Positions 36,581-46,789 of a DNA stretch of 64,000 nt are shown here, piece by piece. The first letter of the stretch is position 1. Every line of letters starts with the position of its first letter. A program made the translations under genes and the position numbers. The stretch covers positions 4,530,001 through 4,594,000 of the forward strand of contig CM053162.1 of assembly GCA_028571685.1 (NCBI GenBank), in the 5' to 3' direction. The DNA is from Heterohyrax brucei. Its lineage: Eukaryota > Chordata > Mammalia > Hyracoidea > Procaviidae. Under the pieces are notes generated by a model. That model saw only the letters and a program-made list of their open reading frames with translations, was not told where the DNA came from and did no database searches.

Positions 36581-36645
36581 TTGGTTATTGGTTATTGGTT
36601 ATTGGTCATGGTTATTGGTCAATGGTTATTGGTTAATTGGTCAAT
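36581..36645 (+). repeat. TTATTGG minisatellite inside the RTE
   Basis: Several near-perfect TTGGTTA/TTATTGG units (GGTTATTGGTTATTGGTTAT and variants with TCATGG and TCAATGG) replace a stretch that is non-repetitive in the other RTE copies. Confidence 0.85.
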
Positions 36646-37319
36646 TCCAAGCAAAATGGAATCCTTGGCAACTTTGTATTTTCACTATATGTCATGAGGT
36701 TGCTTATTGATCCAGCTGTAAGGGTTTTTGATTTCTTTATGTTGAGGTATAATCTATACTGAAGTCTTTGATCTCTATCAATAAGTGTTTTAAGTTCTCT
36801 TTATTTTCATCAGGGAAGATTGTGTCATCTGCATAGCTCACGTTGTTAATGAGTCTTCCTCCAATCATGATGCTGCATTCTTTTTCATATAATCCAGCTG
36901 TTAAGATTATTTGTACAACATACAGATTGAATTACTTTAGTGAACTGGATCAATCGTGTTACATGTCTTTTCTTTTTGAAACCATATGGTGTCCCCTTGT
37001 TCTACTAGAATGGCTGCCCCTTGGTCTATGTACAGGTTCTGTCTGCATCCACACAATTAAATGTTCTGGAATTTCCATTCTCTGCATTGTCCATAATTTG
37101 TTATGATCCACAGAGTTGAATGCCTTTCTATAGTCAGTAACACACAGGTAATTGTCTTTCTAATGTTCTTTAAGCCAAGATCAGCTGACATCAACAATGA
37201 CATCCTTTGTTCCATGTTCTCTTCTAAATCTGACTTGAATTTCCAGCACTATCCTGTCAGTGAATTGCTGCAACCACTTTTGAATGATCTCCAGTAAAGC
37301 TTTACCTGCATATGATATA

Positions 37320-37919
37320 TATGTATATTTTAATTTTATCTTCATTGCGATTGAGAGTTTACACTCCAAATCAACTTGTCGTACATGATGCCCAAACACA
37401 TACCTCTTTGCAATTCTGTCTGCTCTCCTCACTCTGTGACAGCACACTCTTTCTTTCCACATTGTACTTCAGTCATCTATTGTCCCCTCCTTTCTACCTT
37501 TGCCTATCCTCTCTAGAGAGGAACCAGTTGGACAGCCTCATATACATACAATAAGCCAAGAAGTACACACTCCACCTGCATCATCACTTTATGTCCCATA
37601 GTGCAGTCCAATCTTTGTTTGAAGAATTATCTTTGGTACTGTTTTCAGCTCTCAGCTGAAAACAGCAAGTCCAGGTACCATGTGCTCAGCAGACCCTCCA
37701 GGATGTCCGACCATTCAGTCTGGTCTTTTAATAGAGTTCTAGATTTGCACCCTCATTTTTCTCATGCTCCATGAGGCATTGTACATTGTGTTCCCTGTCA
37801 GGGCAGTCTTTGGTGGTAACTGAGCACCATCTAGTTTTTCTGGACTTGTGCTGCTGTAGTCTCCCAGTCATGTGGACCCTACTGTCTCCCAGACTCATAT
37901 TTTCTTCATGCCTTTGGTG
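37320..37919 (-). mobile_element. L1 3'UTR insertion with 18-bp target duplication
   Basis: A 600-bp antisense L1 3'UTR segment inserted in the RTE. Perfect TTACCTGCATATGATATA copies lie at 37302-37319 and 37920-37937, and RTE sequence continues across them. The left end is T-rich, matching an eroded poly(A). No coding part is included, so it is a strongly 5'-truncated L1 insertion. Confidence 0.88.
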
Positions 37920-38346
37920 TTACCTGCATATGATATAAATGATGTTGTTCAGTAATTTCCATATTCCATAATTGTCTTTCTAATGTTCTGGCAATGTTCT
38001 GGATAAAGGTGCTGGATCACCTTTTGGTGGAATGGGTAAACATATGGGTTCCTTCCAGTCAGTTGGATAGGTAACTCTCTTACAAATTTCTTGACATAGG
38101 TGAGTACTTGTATTGCTGCATCATTTGTTGAAACATCTCAGTTGGTATGCTTTCAATTCATGGAGCTTTGCCTTTTGTGAATGCCTTCAGTGCAGCTTGG
38201 ACTTTTTCCTTCAGTACCATCTGTTCTTGATCATATGCCACCTCCTGAAATGGTTGTATATTCCACTCTCTTTAGTACGTTGACTCTGTGAATTCCTTTC
38301 ATCTTCTTTTGATGCTTGCTGTGTTGTTCAATATCCTGCACATAAT

Positions 38347-38372
38347 GTCAAGTGCCGTCGAGTTGGATACGA
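38347..38372 (-). mobile_element. orphan SINE/RTE 3' tail with ATAAT duplication
   Basis: Antisense insert GTCAAGTGCCGTCGAGTTGG plus ATACGA in RTE sequence. ATAAT occurs on both sides at 38342-38346 and 38373-38377. Confidence 0.82.
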
Positions 38373-38660
38373 ATAATAGTCCTTCAATATTGTAATTTGA
38401 GGCTTGAATTTTTATTTAATTTCTTTCATCTTGAGAAATGCTGAATATCTTTCCTTTTGGTTTTCTAGCTCTGTGTCTTTGCACATTTCATACAATATTT
38501 TTTCTTTCATTACCCTGTGAAATCTGTTTAACTCTTTTACTTCATTTTTTCCATTCACTGTAAGTACACTACATTCAAGAACAAGTTTCAGAGTCTCATC
38601 TGACATCCATTTTTATCTTTTCTTTCTTTCCTGTCTTTTTAACCATTTGTTTTCTTCATA

Positions 38661-38785
38661 GGAGGCCATGGTAATGCAGTGGTGAAAGTGCTTGGCTGCT
38701 AACTGAAAGGTCAGTAGTTTGAATTCATTAGCTGCTAGTTGAAGAAAGAGGTGGCAGTCGGCTTCTGTAAATGCATCCAGAATTA
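38661..38785 (+). mobile_element. AfroSINE, longer subtype, 3'-truncated
   Basis: Head with GTAATGCAGTGGTGAAAG, B-box region GGTCAGTAGTTTGAATTCA and the longer-subtype middle block AGGTGGCAGTCGGCTTCTG. It meets an antisense SINE directly. Confidence 0.82.
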
Positions 38786-38948
38786 GAAAACCAAAACCCC
38801 ATTACCACCGAGTTGATTCTGACTCATAGAAACTCTATAGGACAGAATAGAACTGCCTCATAGAGTTTCCAAGGCATGGTTACTTTATTCAAACTGCCAA
38901 TGGTTTTGTTACAAGCCAAACTCCTAACCGTTGCACTTCCAGGGCTCC
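38786..38948 (-). mobile_element. AfroSINE
   Basis: Antisense copy: CACCGAGTTGATTCTGACTC, TAGAGTTTCCAAGG, head ending CAGGGCTCC. Forms an inverted pair with the SINE at 38661-38785. Confidence 0.88.
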
Positions 38949-39379
38949 AGAAATTGAAAAGATCAGTATTAAATTACCTCCTTCTCCACTCTTCAACAGA
39001 AGAGATTCTCTGTTAGGGATCCACATTAAATATAATACTACTGAAATATTAGAAACGTTTCTTGAAAATCAAGTACACAAAAGCCAAGCTTGTCCTGTCT
39101 TTCATTGTTCAATATTTTACTTAAGAACCAAGTCTGGACATAAAAATAGCAAAATAAATGAGGCAGTGTAAAGACTAAAAGTTTGTTTTGCTTATAGATG
39201 TGTGATCAGTATAGAAGAATATCTCAGAGAACATATAAACAATTAAACCTAACAAAAATATTTACAAGATTGAAAAGTATAAGAGTAAATGTGCATAAAA
39301 TACTATTCCTATATATCAGCAAACATCTATTTGAAAATGTAACTATATACATACTACATGTAACATGCGTATAGTCTTT

Positions 39380-40130
39380 TTAGGTGTTACTGAGTCAGTT
39401 CTGACTCATAGTGACCCTATACACAACCGAACGAAACACTGCCTGATCTGGTGACATTCCCACAACCTTTTATATGCTTAAGCTTGTAGTTGCAGCCTCG
39501 GTGTCTACCCATCTCGTTGAGGTTCTTCCTCTTTTTTACTAGCCCTCCACTCTTCCATAATGGCCTTCCCCAGGACTGATCCTCCTGACGACCTGTTCGA
39601 AGTGTGTAAGAAGTAGTTTCACCATTTTTGCTTCCAAGGAGCACTCTGGCTATACTTCTTTCAGGACAGATCCATTCATTCTTTTGGCAGTCCATGGTAC
39701 ATTCAATATTCTTCTCAAATACCATAATTCCAAGGAGGCAGTTCTTTTCCTGTCTTCCTTATTCATTGTCCAGCTTTTGCATGCCTATGGTGCAATTGAA
39801 AATTCCGTGGCTTGGATCAGGCACACCTTCGTCTTCAAGATGACATCTTTACATTTTAACACTTGAAAGAGGTCCTCTGCAGGAGATTTTCCCAATGCAA
39901 TGCATCTTTTGATTTCTTGACTGCTGTTTCCATGGCTGTTGAGTGGGGAGCCAAGTAAAATGAAACACTTAACAACCTCAGTCCTCTCTCCATTTACTGA
40001 GATGTTGCTTAGTTGTGAGGATTTCTGTTTTCTTGATGTTAAGGTGTAACCCATAAGGAAGGCTGAGGTCTCCGATTTTCATCAGTGTTTCAAATCCTCT
40101 TCACTTCCAACAAACAGTGATACGCATAAG
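39380..40130 (-). mobile_element. RTE-clade LINE, 3' fragment
   Basis: Antisense RTE from its 3' end (GAGTCAGTTCTGACTCATAG) to the RT region, ending just before the catalytic box. ATGCGTATAG on the left and ATACGCATAAG on the right are similar but not identical, so the duplication is uncertain. Confidence 0.85.
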
Positions 40131-40492
40131 ACTTTTTTTTTAAATGACAGCAAAAACTTAAAAGTACTTAGGACTAAATTCTAAAAAGAGTAAGGAAATC
40201 TTTTGTAACAAAAATGTATATAAAACTATAACTTATAAACAAAAAGACAAATACCATATTTTTATGCTAGTGATGTCTATATTCTGTGCCTTCCTCCCAT
40301 AAGATGTTTTTATAATCACTGCTATATAACTATGCCAAGCCTATATATATGGCAAATATACCTAGAAGATATTTGTTGTTTGTGTAGAAATGCAATAATC
40401 CAATCCAAGGATGTCAAAGGACTTGAAAAGACATTTCACCAAAGAATACACTCATGTGACCATGGATTACATGAAAGATGCTCAGTGACATT

Positions 40493-40661
40493 TAAAAAAA
40501 AAAAAAAGCCCACTGCTATCAAGTCAATTCTGACTCATAGTGACACTATAGCACAGAGTACAACTGACCCATAGAGTTTCCAAGGACTGCCTGGCAGATT
40601 CAAACTGCTAATCTTTTGGTTGGCAGACATAGCACTTAACCATTGTACCATCAGGGTTTCC
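40493..40661 (-). mobile_element. AfroSINE
   Basis: Antisense: poly(A)-type stretch, CACTGCTATCAAGTCAATTC, TAGAGTTTCCAAGGACTGCC, head ending CATCAGGGTTTCC. Confidence 0.9.
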
Positions 40662-40719
40662 TTATTGGCATCAGAAAGCTGAAAATAAAAATCACAATAA
40701 GAAACCATGTCATTCCCGG

Positions 40720-40885
40720 ACCAAAAACTCAAGCCCACTGCTATTTAGTGGATTTCAACTCATAGCGACACTATAGGACAGAGTAGAACTGCTCCACAGA
40801 GTTTTCAGGGAGTGCCTGGTGGGTTCAAACTGCTGATCTTTTAGTTAGCAGACAAAGCACTTAACCCATTATGCCAGCGAGTTTT
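40720..40885 (-). mobile_element. AfroSINE
   Basis: Antisense: CACTGCTATTTAGTGGATTT, GACACTATAGGACAGAGTAG, GGGTTCAAACTGCTGATC, head ending ATGCCAGCGAGTTTTC. Same orientation as the SINE 60 bp to the left. Confidence 0.9.
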
Positions 40886-41529
40886 CTTATTCCCACTAGG
40901 ATAAAAAAGAAGAGAATGGAAGAGAAAGAAAAGAAGAGAACCAATATTAGAGAAGATATGGTAATTGGGAACCTCTTATTTGTTGCTGGTGGAATGAAAA
41001 GTGTTGCAACCATTGTGTAGAACAGTATGGTGTTCCATAAAAATTAAAATAGAATGACCACAGAACCCATTAGTTCTACTCTTACTCATATGCTCAAGAG
41101 GATTGAAAGCAGAGAATCAAACACCTACTTGTATAACAAGGTTCATTGCAGCTTTGTTTATGATAGCCAAAAGGTGGAAACAACATACATAGCTGTCAAC
41201 AGATGAAGTGAAAAATAAAATGCAGCACATAGCACATCCACACAATGAAAGAATACTCAGCCAGTAAGACTAACGAAATCTCGAGACATGCTACAGTATA
41301 GATGCAGCTGGAAGACATTATGCTGAGTGAGCTAAGTTAATCACTGAAGAACAAGTATTGTATGATTTAATTTATATACAGTGACAAGAACAGAAAAATG
41401 TATAGAGGCCAAATTTTGTTTAAGGAAAATACTCCCATTATCTCATCATCCTGTTATTACCATTTCTGGGTTACTCTTCTAAAGCTGTTGGATTATTATT
41501 TTATTTTATTTTTTGATGTATGTATGTAC

Positions 41530-41698
41530 CGGAAGCCCTGGGGGCACAGTGGTGAATAGCTCAGATGGCTAACTGAAAGACTGGCAGTTTGAATACACCA
41601 GCCGCTTCCTCGAAACTCTGTGGGGCAATTCTACTCAGACCTATAGAGTTGCTATCAGTTGGAATCTACTCTCTGGAAATGGGTTTTTGTTTTTTTTC
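41530..41698 (+). mobile_element. AfroSINE
   Basis: CGGAAGCCCTGGGGGCACAG start, B-box region GGCAGTTTGAATACACC, CTCTGTGGGGCAATTCTAC, ending in a G-then-T-rich tail. Confidence 0.9.
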
Positions 41699-42718
41699 TA
41701 TTTCTAGATTCCTAAGGTATCTTTTTAACTAATAATTGGAATTTACTTTTATAAAAATGTTTTTCTTGAAATTATGTATTTTGTTTCATAAGTACCTGAA
41801 TATGATGAAATATATGAAAAGTCTTTCTATGATTAATTTTATTTATCCATACACATACGCATGCGCAGCCACATATATTGCTAGGTTTGGTGCACTGATA
41901 CTCCGAGGATATCTTTATTTAAGTTTGTGAGATTAAGACTGTATATACGTATTTTTTCTTTCTTTCTATGTTGTCCTTTGCAAATCATATGTATACTTTC
42001 AGAATTCTTCCTAAATTAATTACCCAAAATCCAAAAGGTAATTACCCAAAACCAAGTTTCCTTAGAACAAGAATATACCTTTTTTTTCTTGCTCACAATG
42101 CTGCATTGTTCCGGCTTGAGGTCATCTACAAAGTTGCAATCAAAATGTTGGTTGGGTCTGCAGTTTTTTGAAGGTTTGAATGAGACTGGGGGATCTACAC
42201 TTCAAAGGGACTCACTCACATGACTGGCAAGCAGGATCTGGCCATTGGCAGGAAGCCATGGTACCTCTCCACAACGGCCTTTCCCATGGCTCCTTGAGCA
42301 TGCTCCTTAACGTAGCGTTTGGCTTACACTAGAGCAAGTAATCCAGGCAGAGAGTTCAGTGGCGTTTATGACCTAGTCACTTACTGTTACTTCCACAGTA
42401 TGTGACTGGTCATAGAACAGCCAAGATATCTGTGGCAGGGGGAATCACAAGACATAAATATCAAGAAATGATGACCATTGAAAATTATCCTGGAGACTGG
42501 CTGCCACAACTGTTGATGTGTAATGTGTGAGTAGTGTAATTTTTCCAACATCTGAAAGTTTGTTAGATCAAAATTATTGATTATTAAAAGGTATCTAAAA
42601 CTCACTTATGAAACCATCCAGTGCTTTAAAATAAAAAATAATTTGTCTTTTGATTCAATTTTTCATGTTAATTAGTACAATTAGTTTTATTTATTTCATG
42701 AATCTATTTTGGTTATTT
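41699..42718. other. unassigned DNA, possible old repeat at 42180-42520
   Basis: No gene. Segment 42180-42520 (GACTCACTCACATGACTGGC ... ATGACCTAGTCACTTACTGT ... GGAGACTGGCTGCCACAAC) has the feel of a mammalian-wide ancient repeat, but the family could not be named. Confidence 0.4.
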
Positions 42719-42824
42719 GTATTTATTTATTTATTTAACATGATTAAGTGAAAATGTACATTCCTGTATAAATTTACATGCCCACCTATATGCAGCTCCA
42801 CTGCTCTCCCTGTCCCTATTGATT

Positions 42825-43536
42825 TCAACTTTTATGGCTTTATGATCTGAGAAGATGCTTTGCAGTAATTCAATGGTATGGATTTTGTTGAGCATTGCAT
42901 TATGGCCTATCACGTGGTCAATTCTGGAGAATGTTCCATGTGCACTGGAGAAGAAGGTGTAGTTGTCTGCTGATGGGTGGAAAGTTCTGTATATATCAAT
43001 GAGGTTTAGTTGGTTAATTGTGTCAATGAGGTCTTCTGTATCTTTACTGAGCTTTTTTCTAGATGATCTGTCTAGTAATGAGAGTGGAGTGTTAAAGTCT
43101 CCCACTATTATTGTGGAGTCATTTAACTATCTTTTGAGCGTAGTCAGTGTTTCTTCGACATATTTAGGTGCTCTGACATTAGCCAAGCCAAGCAGGTGCA
43201 TAAATATTTAATATAGTTAAGTCTTGCTTGTGTACTGAACCTTTCAGCAATAGTGTCCATCTTTGTCCACAATGGTGGATTTGACATTAAAATTTTGTCT
43301 GAGATTAGAATTGCCACCCCTGCTCTTCTTTGTTCAGTGTTAGCTTGATATATATTCTTCCATCCTTTAATTTTCAGTTTGTTCCTGTCTTTAGGTCTCA
43401 AATGAGTTTCTTGTAGACAACATATGGATGGGTCATGTCTTTTGATCCAAGATGACACTCGGTGTCTCTTTACTGGAGCATTCAGTCCATTCACATTCAA
43501 TGTAATTATTGATAGGTATGTGTTCACTGCTGCCAT
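42825..43536 (-). pseudogene. L1 ORF2, endonuclease domain only
   Basis: ORF2 starts at 43536 with MAAVNTYLSIITLNVNGLNA. Endonuclease landmarks are all visible: Asn in LNVNGLN, Glu in QETHLR, Asp and Asn in MGDFNTP (second frame, from 43105) and SDHKA near 42860. A frameshift around 43195 and a stop split the frame in two. Nothing of the reverse transcriptase remains beyond the endonuclease. The intact protein would nick target DNA for L1 integration. Confidence 0.85.
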
Positions 43537-43958
43537 TGTGATATGTTTATTTTTATGTTGATGTTTTCTTTGTTGTTCTTATTAGTCTGTTCTGGGACAC
43601 TCTTTTTTGTGAGTTGATTTTTCATCTTTTTCAGAGCTGGTTTTATAGTTGTTGAGACTCATGTGTTAGATTTCTTGAAATGGTATGCCACATCTTTGTT
43701 GTGCTTTACAGCTGCCCCTATGAACCCCCTTAATAAACTATTTATAAACCCAATTTTAATTACTACTAATCTTGTCATTTTCCTCTCCATCTGGAAGGAC
43801 TATAACGACTGTAGTACATCCCTCTTTTTAATATGATGACACCATAGTTTTCATGATGATCACTGGATTGCTTCTTTCCATATCAAAGCTGTGATTGACT
43901 TTGGAGTCTTCCCTAAATGAGTAGAGTATTGAGTAGTGTGTCATTCTAAAATATAAAG

Positions 43959-44953
43959 TTACTGGTTTCGTTCTTCTAAGCCAAAGCCAAGAACTTCTTT
44001 CAGTATTTCTTGTAGTTTGGGTTTGGTTTTTACAAAGTCTCTGAGTTTCTGTTTATCTAGGAATGTCCTAATTTCATTTTTGTATTTGAAAGATAGTTTT
44101 GCAGGATATATAATTCTTGGTTGGAAGTTCTTCTCCTTCAAGACTTTGAATGTGTCATGCCACTGTCTCCGTGCCAGCATGGTTTCTGCTGAGAAATCTG
44201 ACGAGAGCCTACAGGGTTTCCCTCTGAATGTTAGCTTTGCCTTGAGTCTTGCTGCCTTTAAGAGTTGCTGCTTATGTTTCATTTTGTTAAGCTTGTTTAT
44301 AATATGTCTTGGAGTCTTTCTTTTGAGATCTATATTGGGTGGCGTATGATATGCATCTGAGATGTCTATGTTGTCTTCCTTCTTGAGTCGGATCCGACTC
44401 GATGGCACTTGGCTTTCATGATTTCTGGGAAGTTTTCTTTCAGCAGCTCAGCAGCGATACTCTCTGTGTTCTCAGATGTCTCACCCTGTTCAGGGACTCC
44501 AATTAATCGAAGATTATTCCTCTTAATAGAGTCCCACATGCTTCTTAATGTTTCTTCATTTTTCTTGTTTCTTTTTTCTGATTTCTGCTCATAGATGCTG
44601 GCATCAATAACTCTGTCTTCCAAGTCAGAAATTCTTTTTTGCATTTGTTCCATTCTGTTTTCTTGGCTTTGCATGGAAGTTTCTAGGTCTTTGATTTTGT
44701 TCTTGATCTGTTGGGTTTCAGAGTACTGGTGTTCCATCAGATCGAACAGCTTGCTTAATTTTTCATTTTGTTCTGTTGCATTTTGTATAAGGTCTAGAAG
44801 GGCTCTGTATATAATCACTTTGTATTCACTTTCTGATGCTTTCATAAAAGTTTCTACATCTGGAAAACTCCTTGGTTGCTTTATTTGGGAGCCTTCTGAA
44901 GCTATGGGTGATTTCTTGAATGCCACAATTGTCTGTTGCTTTTTGGGTCCCAT
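43959..44953 (-). pseudogene. L1 ORF1, intact but for one small insertion
   Basis: ORF1 starts at 44953 (MGPKKQQTIVAFKKSP). A coiled-coil-like heptad stretch lies at about residues 60-115, then the RRM-type motif NNLRLIGVPEQGE. The second frame has the C-terminal nucleic-acid-binding domain with SAETMLARRQWHD and FQPRIIYPAKLSF, ending at 43959. The two frames are separated only by the orphan SINE tail at 44385-44412, which shifts the frame. Expected length about 325 residues. It is the RNA-binding chaperone of the L1 particle. Confidence 0.85.
44385..44412 (+). mobile_element. orphan SINE/RTE 3' tail disrupting L1 ORF1
   Basis: A 28-bp insert begins with the perfect palindrome GAGTCGGATCCGACTC and continues GATGGCACTTGG. 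CTT on both sides (44382-44384 and 44413-44415) may be a short duplication. L1 copies at 6030-6060 and 55780-55800 lack it. Confidence 0.85.
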
Positions 44954-45936
44954 GTGAGTATGTAGAGGCTGGAAGAGGTACTGTGAGGATGGATTGCAAA
45001 TGTTTCTCTAGGCTGTCTTCAAATGTAAAGCAAAAGGTATCTGACCAGTTCACAAGTCAGTTAGGTTTTTAGGTGTAGAGGTCTCTCTTCTCAACTGACA
45101 AAGTAGGCACCACTATATCCAACCCCAGATGATAACAAACTAGTTCAGAATACAGCAATGCTACTGCTCTGTTGGCTTCTGCCGTTGGCGGCACTGCATT
45201 GAGTACCGCTTTTGTGATAGAAAAGCGCTCTCTTGCGGGCAGGCTCTGGCTCCCAAGCTAAGAATTAGGTCCAGCTGCGGCCACCGTACCCAAGATGGCG
45301 TCCTCCACACAGGCAGCAGACAGAGGGGCTAAAGGTGCCGAGAGGCAGGCATTCCTGTGCTCTGTTGCAGGGCCTGCAATGTAGGTGGCACTGGGAAAAT
45401 TACTGCTTTTCTGCCAGAGAAGCGCTGTCCTGTTGCAGGTGCTCGCTTACAGGCTAAGAATTAGGTCCTACTAAAATCTCGGTACCAGTATGGCGTCCCT
45501 CACGCTGACCGCGGAGTTCTGTACAAACCCCGCTGATGCAGATACAAAACAAAAGGTTCAATGTGGCTAGATTAACAGAGTCCCGAGCCTGTCTCTCAAA
45601 ATAGGAGAATTTCGCCTGCCTATCCCCCCGGCAGCATATCTGAGTCCAGCCACCAGGCACGACCCAGCTCCGTCCACCAGCCGAGACAGAGAAAAAAAAA
45701 GTCACAACGGTGCATTTACTTTCCGTCCGTGAGAGCCGGGGCCAGCCAGGAGCGGGAGTCAGCGAGAGAGAGGAGATTTTTCGCTGAGTGGTTTGAAGTC
45801 CCAATTAACAGCTCTGTGCCGTGTCCTGAGGCTGATTAGGTGATCAGAGGCTCTGTTTGATTGTCAGTTCAGGTCTTGGTTTCCGGAGGGATATAAGGAG
45901 ACGTATGCTTAGTCTGCCATCTTGACTCTGCCCTCT
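44954..45936 (-). mobile_element. L1 5'UTR, second subfamily
   Basis: Leader of the L1 at 42719-45950. It has no ~80-bp repeat and differs from the leader of the 2.4 kb and 53.4 kb L1s, but matches 21560-22062. It contains CCAAGATGGCGTCC-like strings in both directions, typical YY1-type sites. Moderately GC-rich. Confidence 0.7.
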
Positions 45937-45938
45937 GT

Positions 45939-46556
45939 ATTCATTTATTTTTTATATACTTTATTTATTGTGGTTCAGTGAAAGTGTACGATCAGTTTAA
46001 ATTTGCATGCCCGCCTATGTGCAGCTCCTACCAGTCTCCTTGCTTGGTGAGAGCATACTCCTGCTTTCTGCCCTATACATGTCATATCTTCTTAACAATC
46101 TCCTGTTCCCTCTTCTCCACCCTCTCCACTCCCCTGTTATAAGAGGCCAGTAGGGTGACATTCTATAGATGCATAGAACTATAAAATGCACATACGATAT
46201 GGTCGCTCTGTATCACTGAGTTCATTCGATTCCTGTCTGAAGAGTTGACCTTAGTAATGACTTACAGACAGGGACAGCAGCATCAGGTCTAGGGATGATG
46301 ATCCCAGGGGAACTCTGAGGGCCTCAGACCATCAGTTGCATTCTTTTAGTGAAGTTCTCAGGGTGCACCCCTTTTTATTCTTGTGTTGTGTGGTTTCCAG
46401 TGGAAGACATTATGTTGAGTGAAGTCAGTCAGCCTCACAAGGACAAATATTGTATGAGACTCCTATTATAAGGACTTAAAAACAGACTTATGGACAGAAG
46501 AAAAGACTGCTGCAAGAGAGGGGAGGGAGGGAAAGTGCAGGTTATAGATGATTCAT
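45939..46556 (-). mobile_element. L1 3' end with internal inversion
   Basis: Bases 45950-46400 are antisense 3'UTR (AATTTGCATGCCCGCCTATG, AATCTCCTGTTCCCTC). From 46402 the text flips to sense L1 upstream sequence (GGAAGACATTATGTTGAGTG, GGACAAATATTGTATGAGAC). This is the layout expected of a 5' inversion. ATTCAT at 45939-45944 and 46551-46556 may be the target duplication. Confidence 0.72.
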
Positions 46557-46789
46557 ATTTAAATAAAAGTTGTTAATTTCACGCATGTTTTACATCTTGG
46601 GTGTTGAGTCAATCATAGTATCTTATGATTTTAAAATCTATATAGAACTATTATTTACTCTGTTTTTTATTACTAATTTGCTTATTCACCTCTTTTATGA
46701 TCAATCTTATAAAACACATCTTTACAATTATTATTTTTAAGGAAAGATGTTTATTCATCTATTTCTCTCACTTTCTTTCTTTTTTATAT

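Larger units (their letters stand above)
36440..38640 (-). pseudogene. RTE reverse transcriptase remnant
   Basis: This would be the ORF2-like polyprotein of an RTE LINE, giving the reverse transcriptase that copies RTE RNA and probably AfroSINE RNA. The catalytic Tyr-Ala-Asp-Asp box is intact at 36824-36835 in the context NNVSYADDT. Frames around it are broken by stops, indels and a local repeat expansion at 36581-36645. The endonuclease end is not in this copy. Confidence 0.75.
36405..38658 (-). mobile_element. RTE-clade LINE, longest copy
   Basis: Antisense RTE extending from the distal coding region (TTATTCATTGTCCAGATTTT) far upstream of the RT domain (CAAGTTTCAGAGTCTCATCT near 38590). 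An L1 3'UTR at 37320-37919 and an orphan tail at 38347-38372 interrupt it. The terminal 3' part is missing on the left. Confidence 0.85.
39060..41420 (+). mobile_element. old L1 LINE, ORF2 to 3' region
   Basis: Sense L1M-type text: ATAAATGAGGCAGTGTAAAG near 39150, ACTTAGGACTAAATTCTAA after the RTE, GACTTGAAAAGACATTTCAC, GCAGCTGGAAGACATTATGC and GAACAAGTATTGTATGATTT. An antisense RTE (39380) and two antisense SINEs (40493, 40720) interrupt it. No open frame. Confidence 0.72.
42719..45950 (-). mobile_element. L1 LINE with target duplication, RT region deleted
   Basis: Minus-strand L1 with a 5' end at about 45936 (GAGGGCAGAGTCAAGATGGC), a 1 kb 5'UTR, ORF1, the ORF2 endonuclease and about 100 bp of 3'UTR. 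TGTATTTATTTATTT (left, from about 42718) and TGTATTCATTTATTT (right, from about 45937) look like a 15-bp target duplication with one mismatch. ORF2 joins the 3'UTR at about 42822 through shared ATTG, removing the reverse transcriptase. It is the best-preserved L1 in the window. Confidence 0.85.

Noticed and set aside
41862..41880. GCATGCGCA, NRF1-like site
   Set aside because: Single motif without promoter context, next to AT-rich DNA.
45454..45804. 116-codon frame on the minus strand
   Set aside because: Sense-strand frame within an L1 5'UTR, not part of ORF1 or ORF2.
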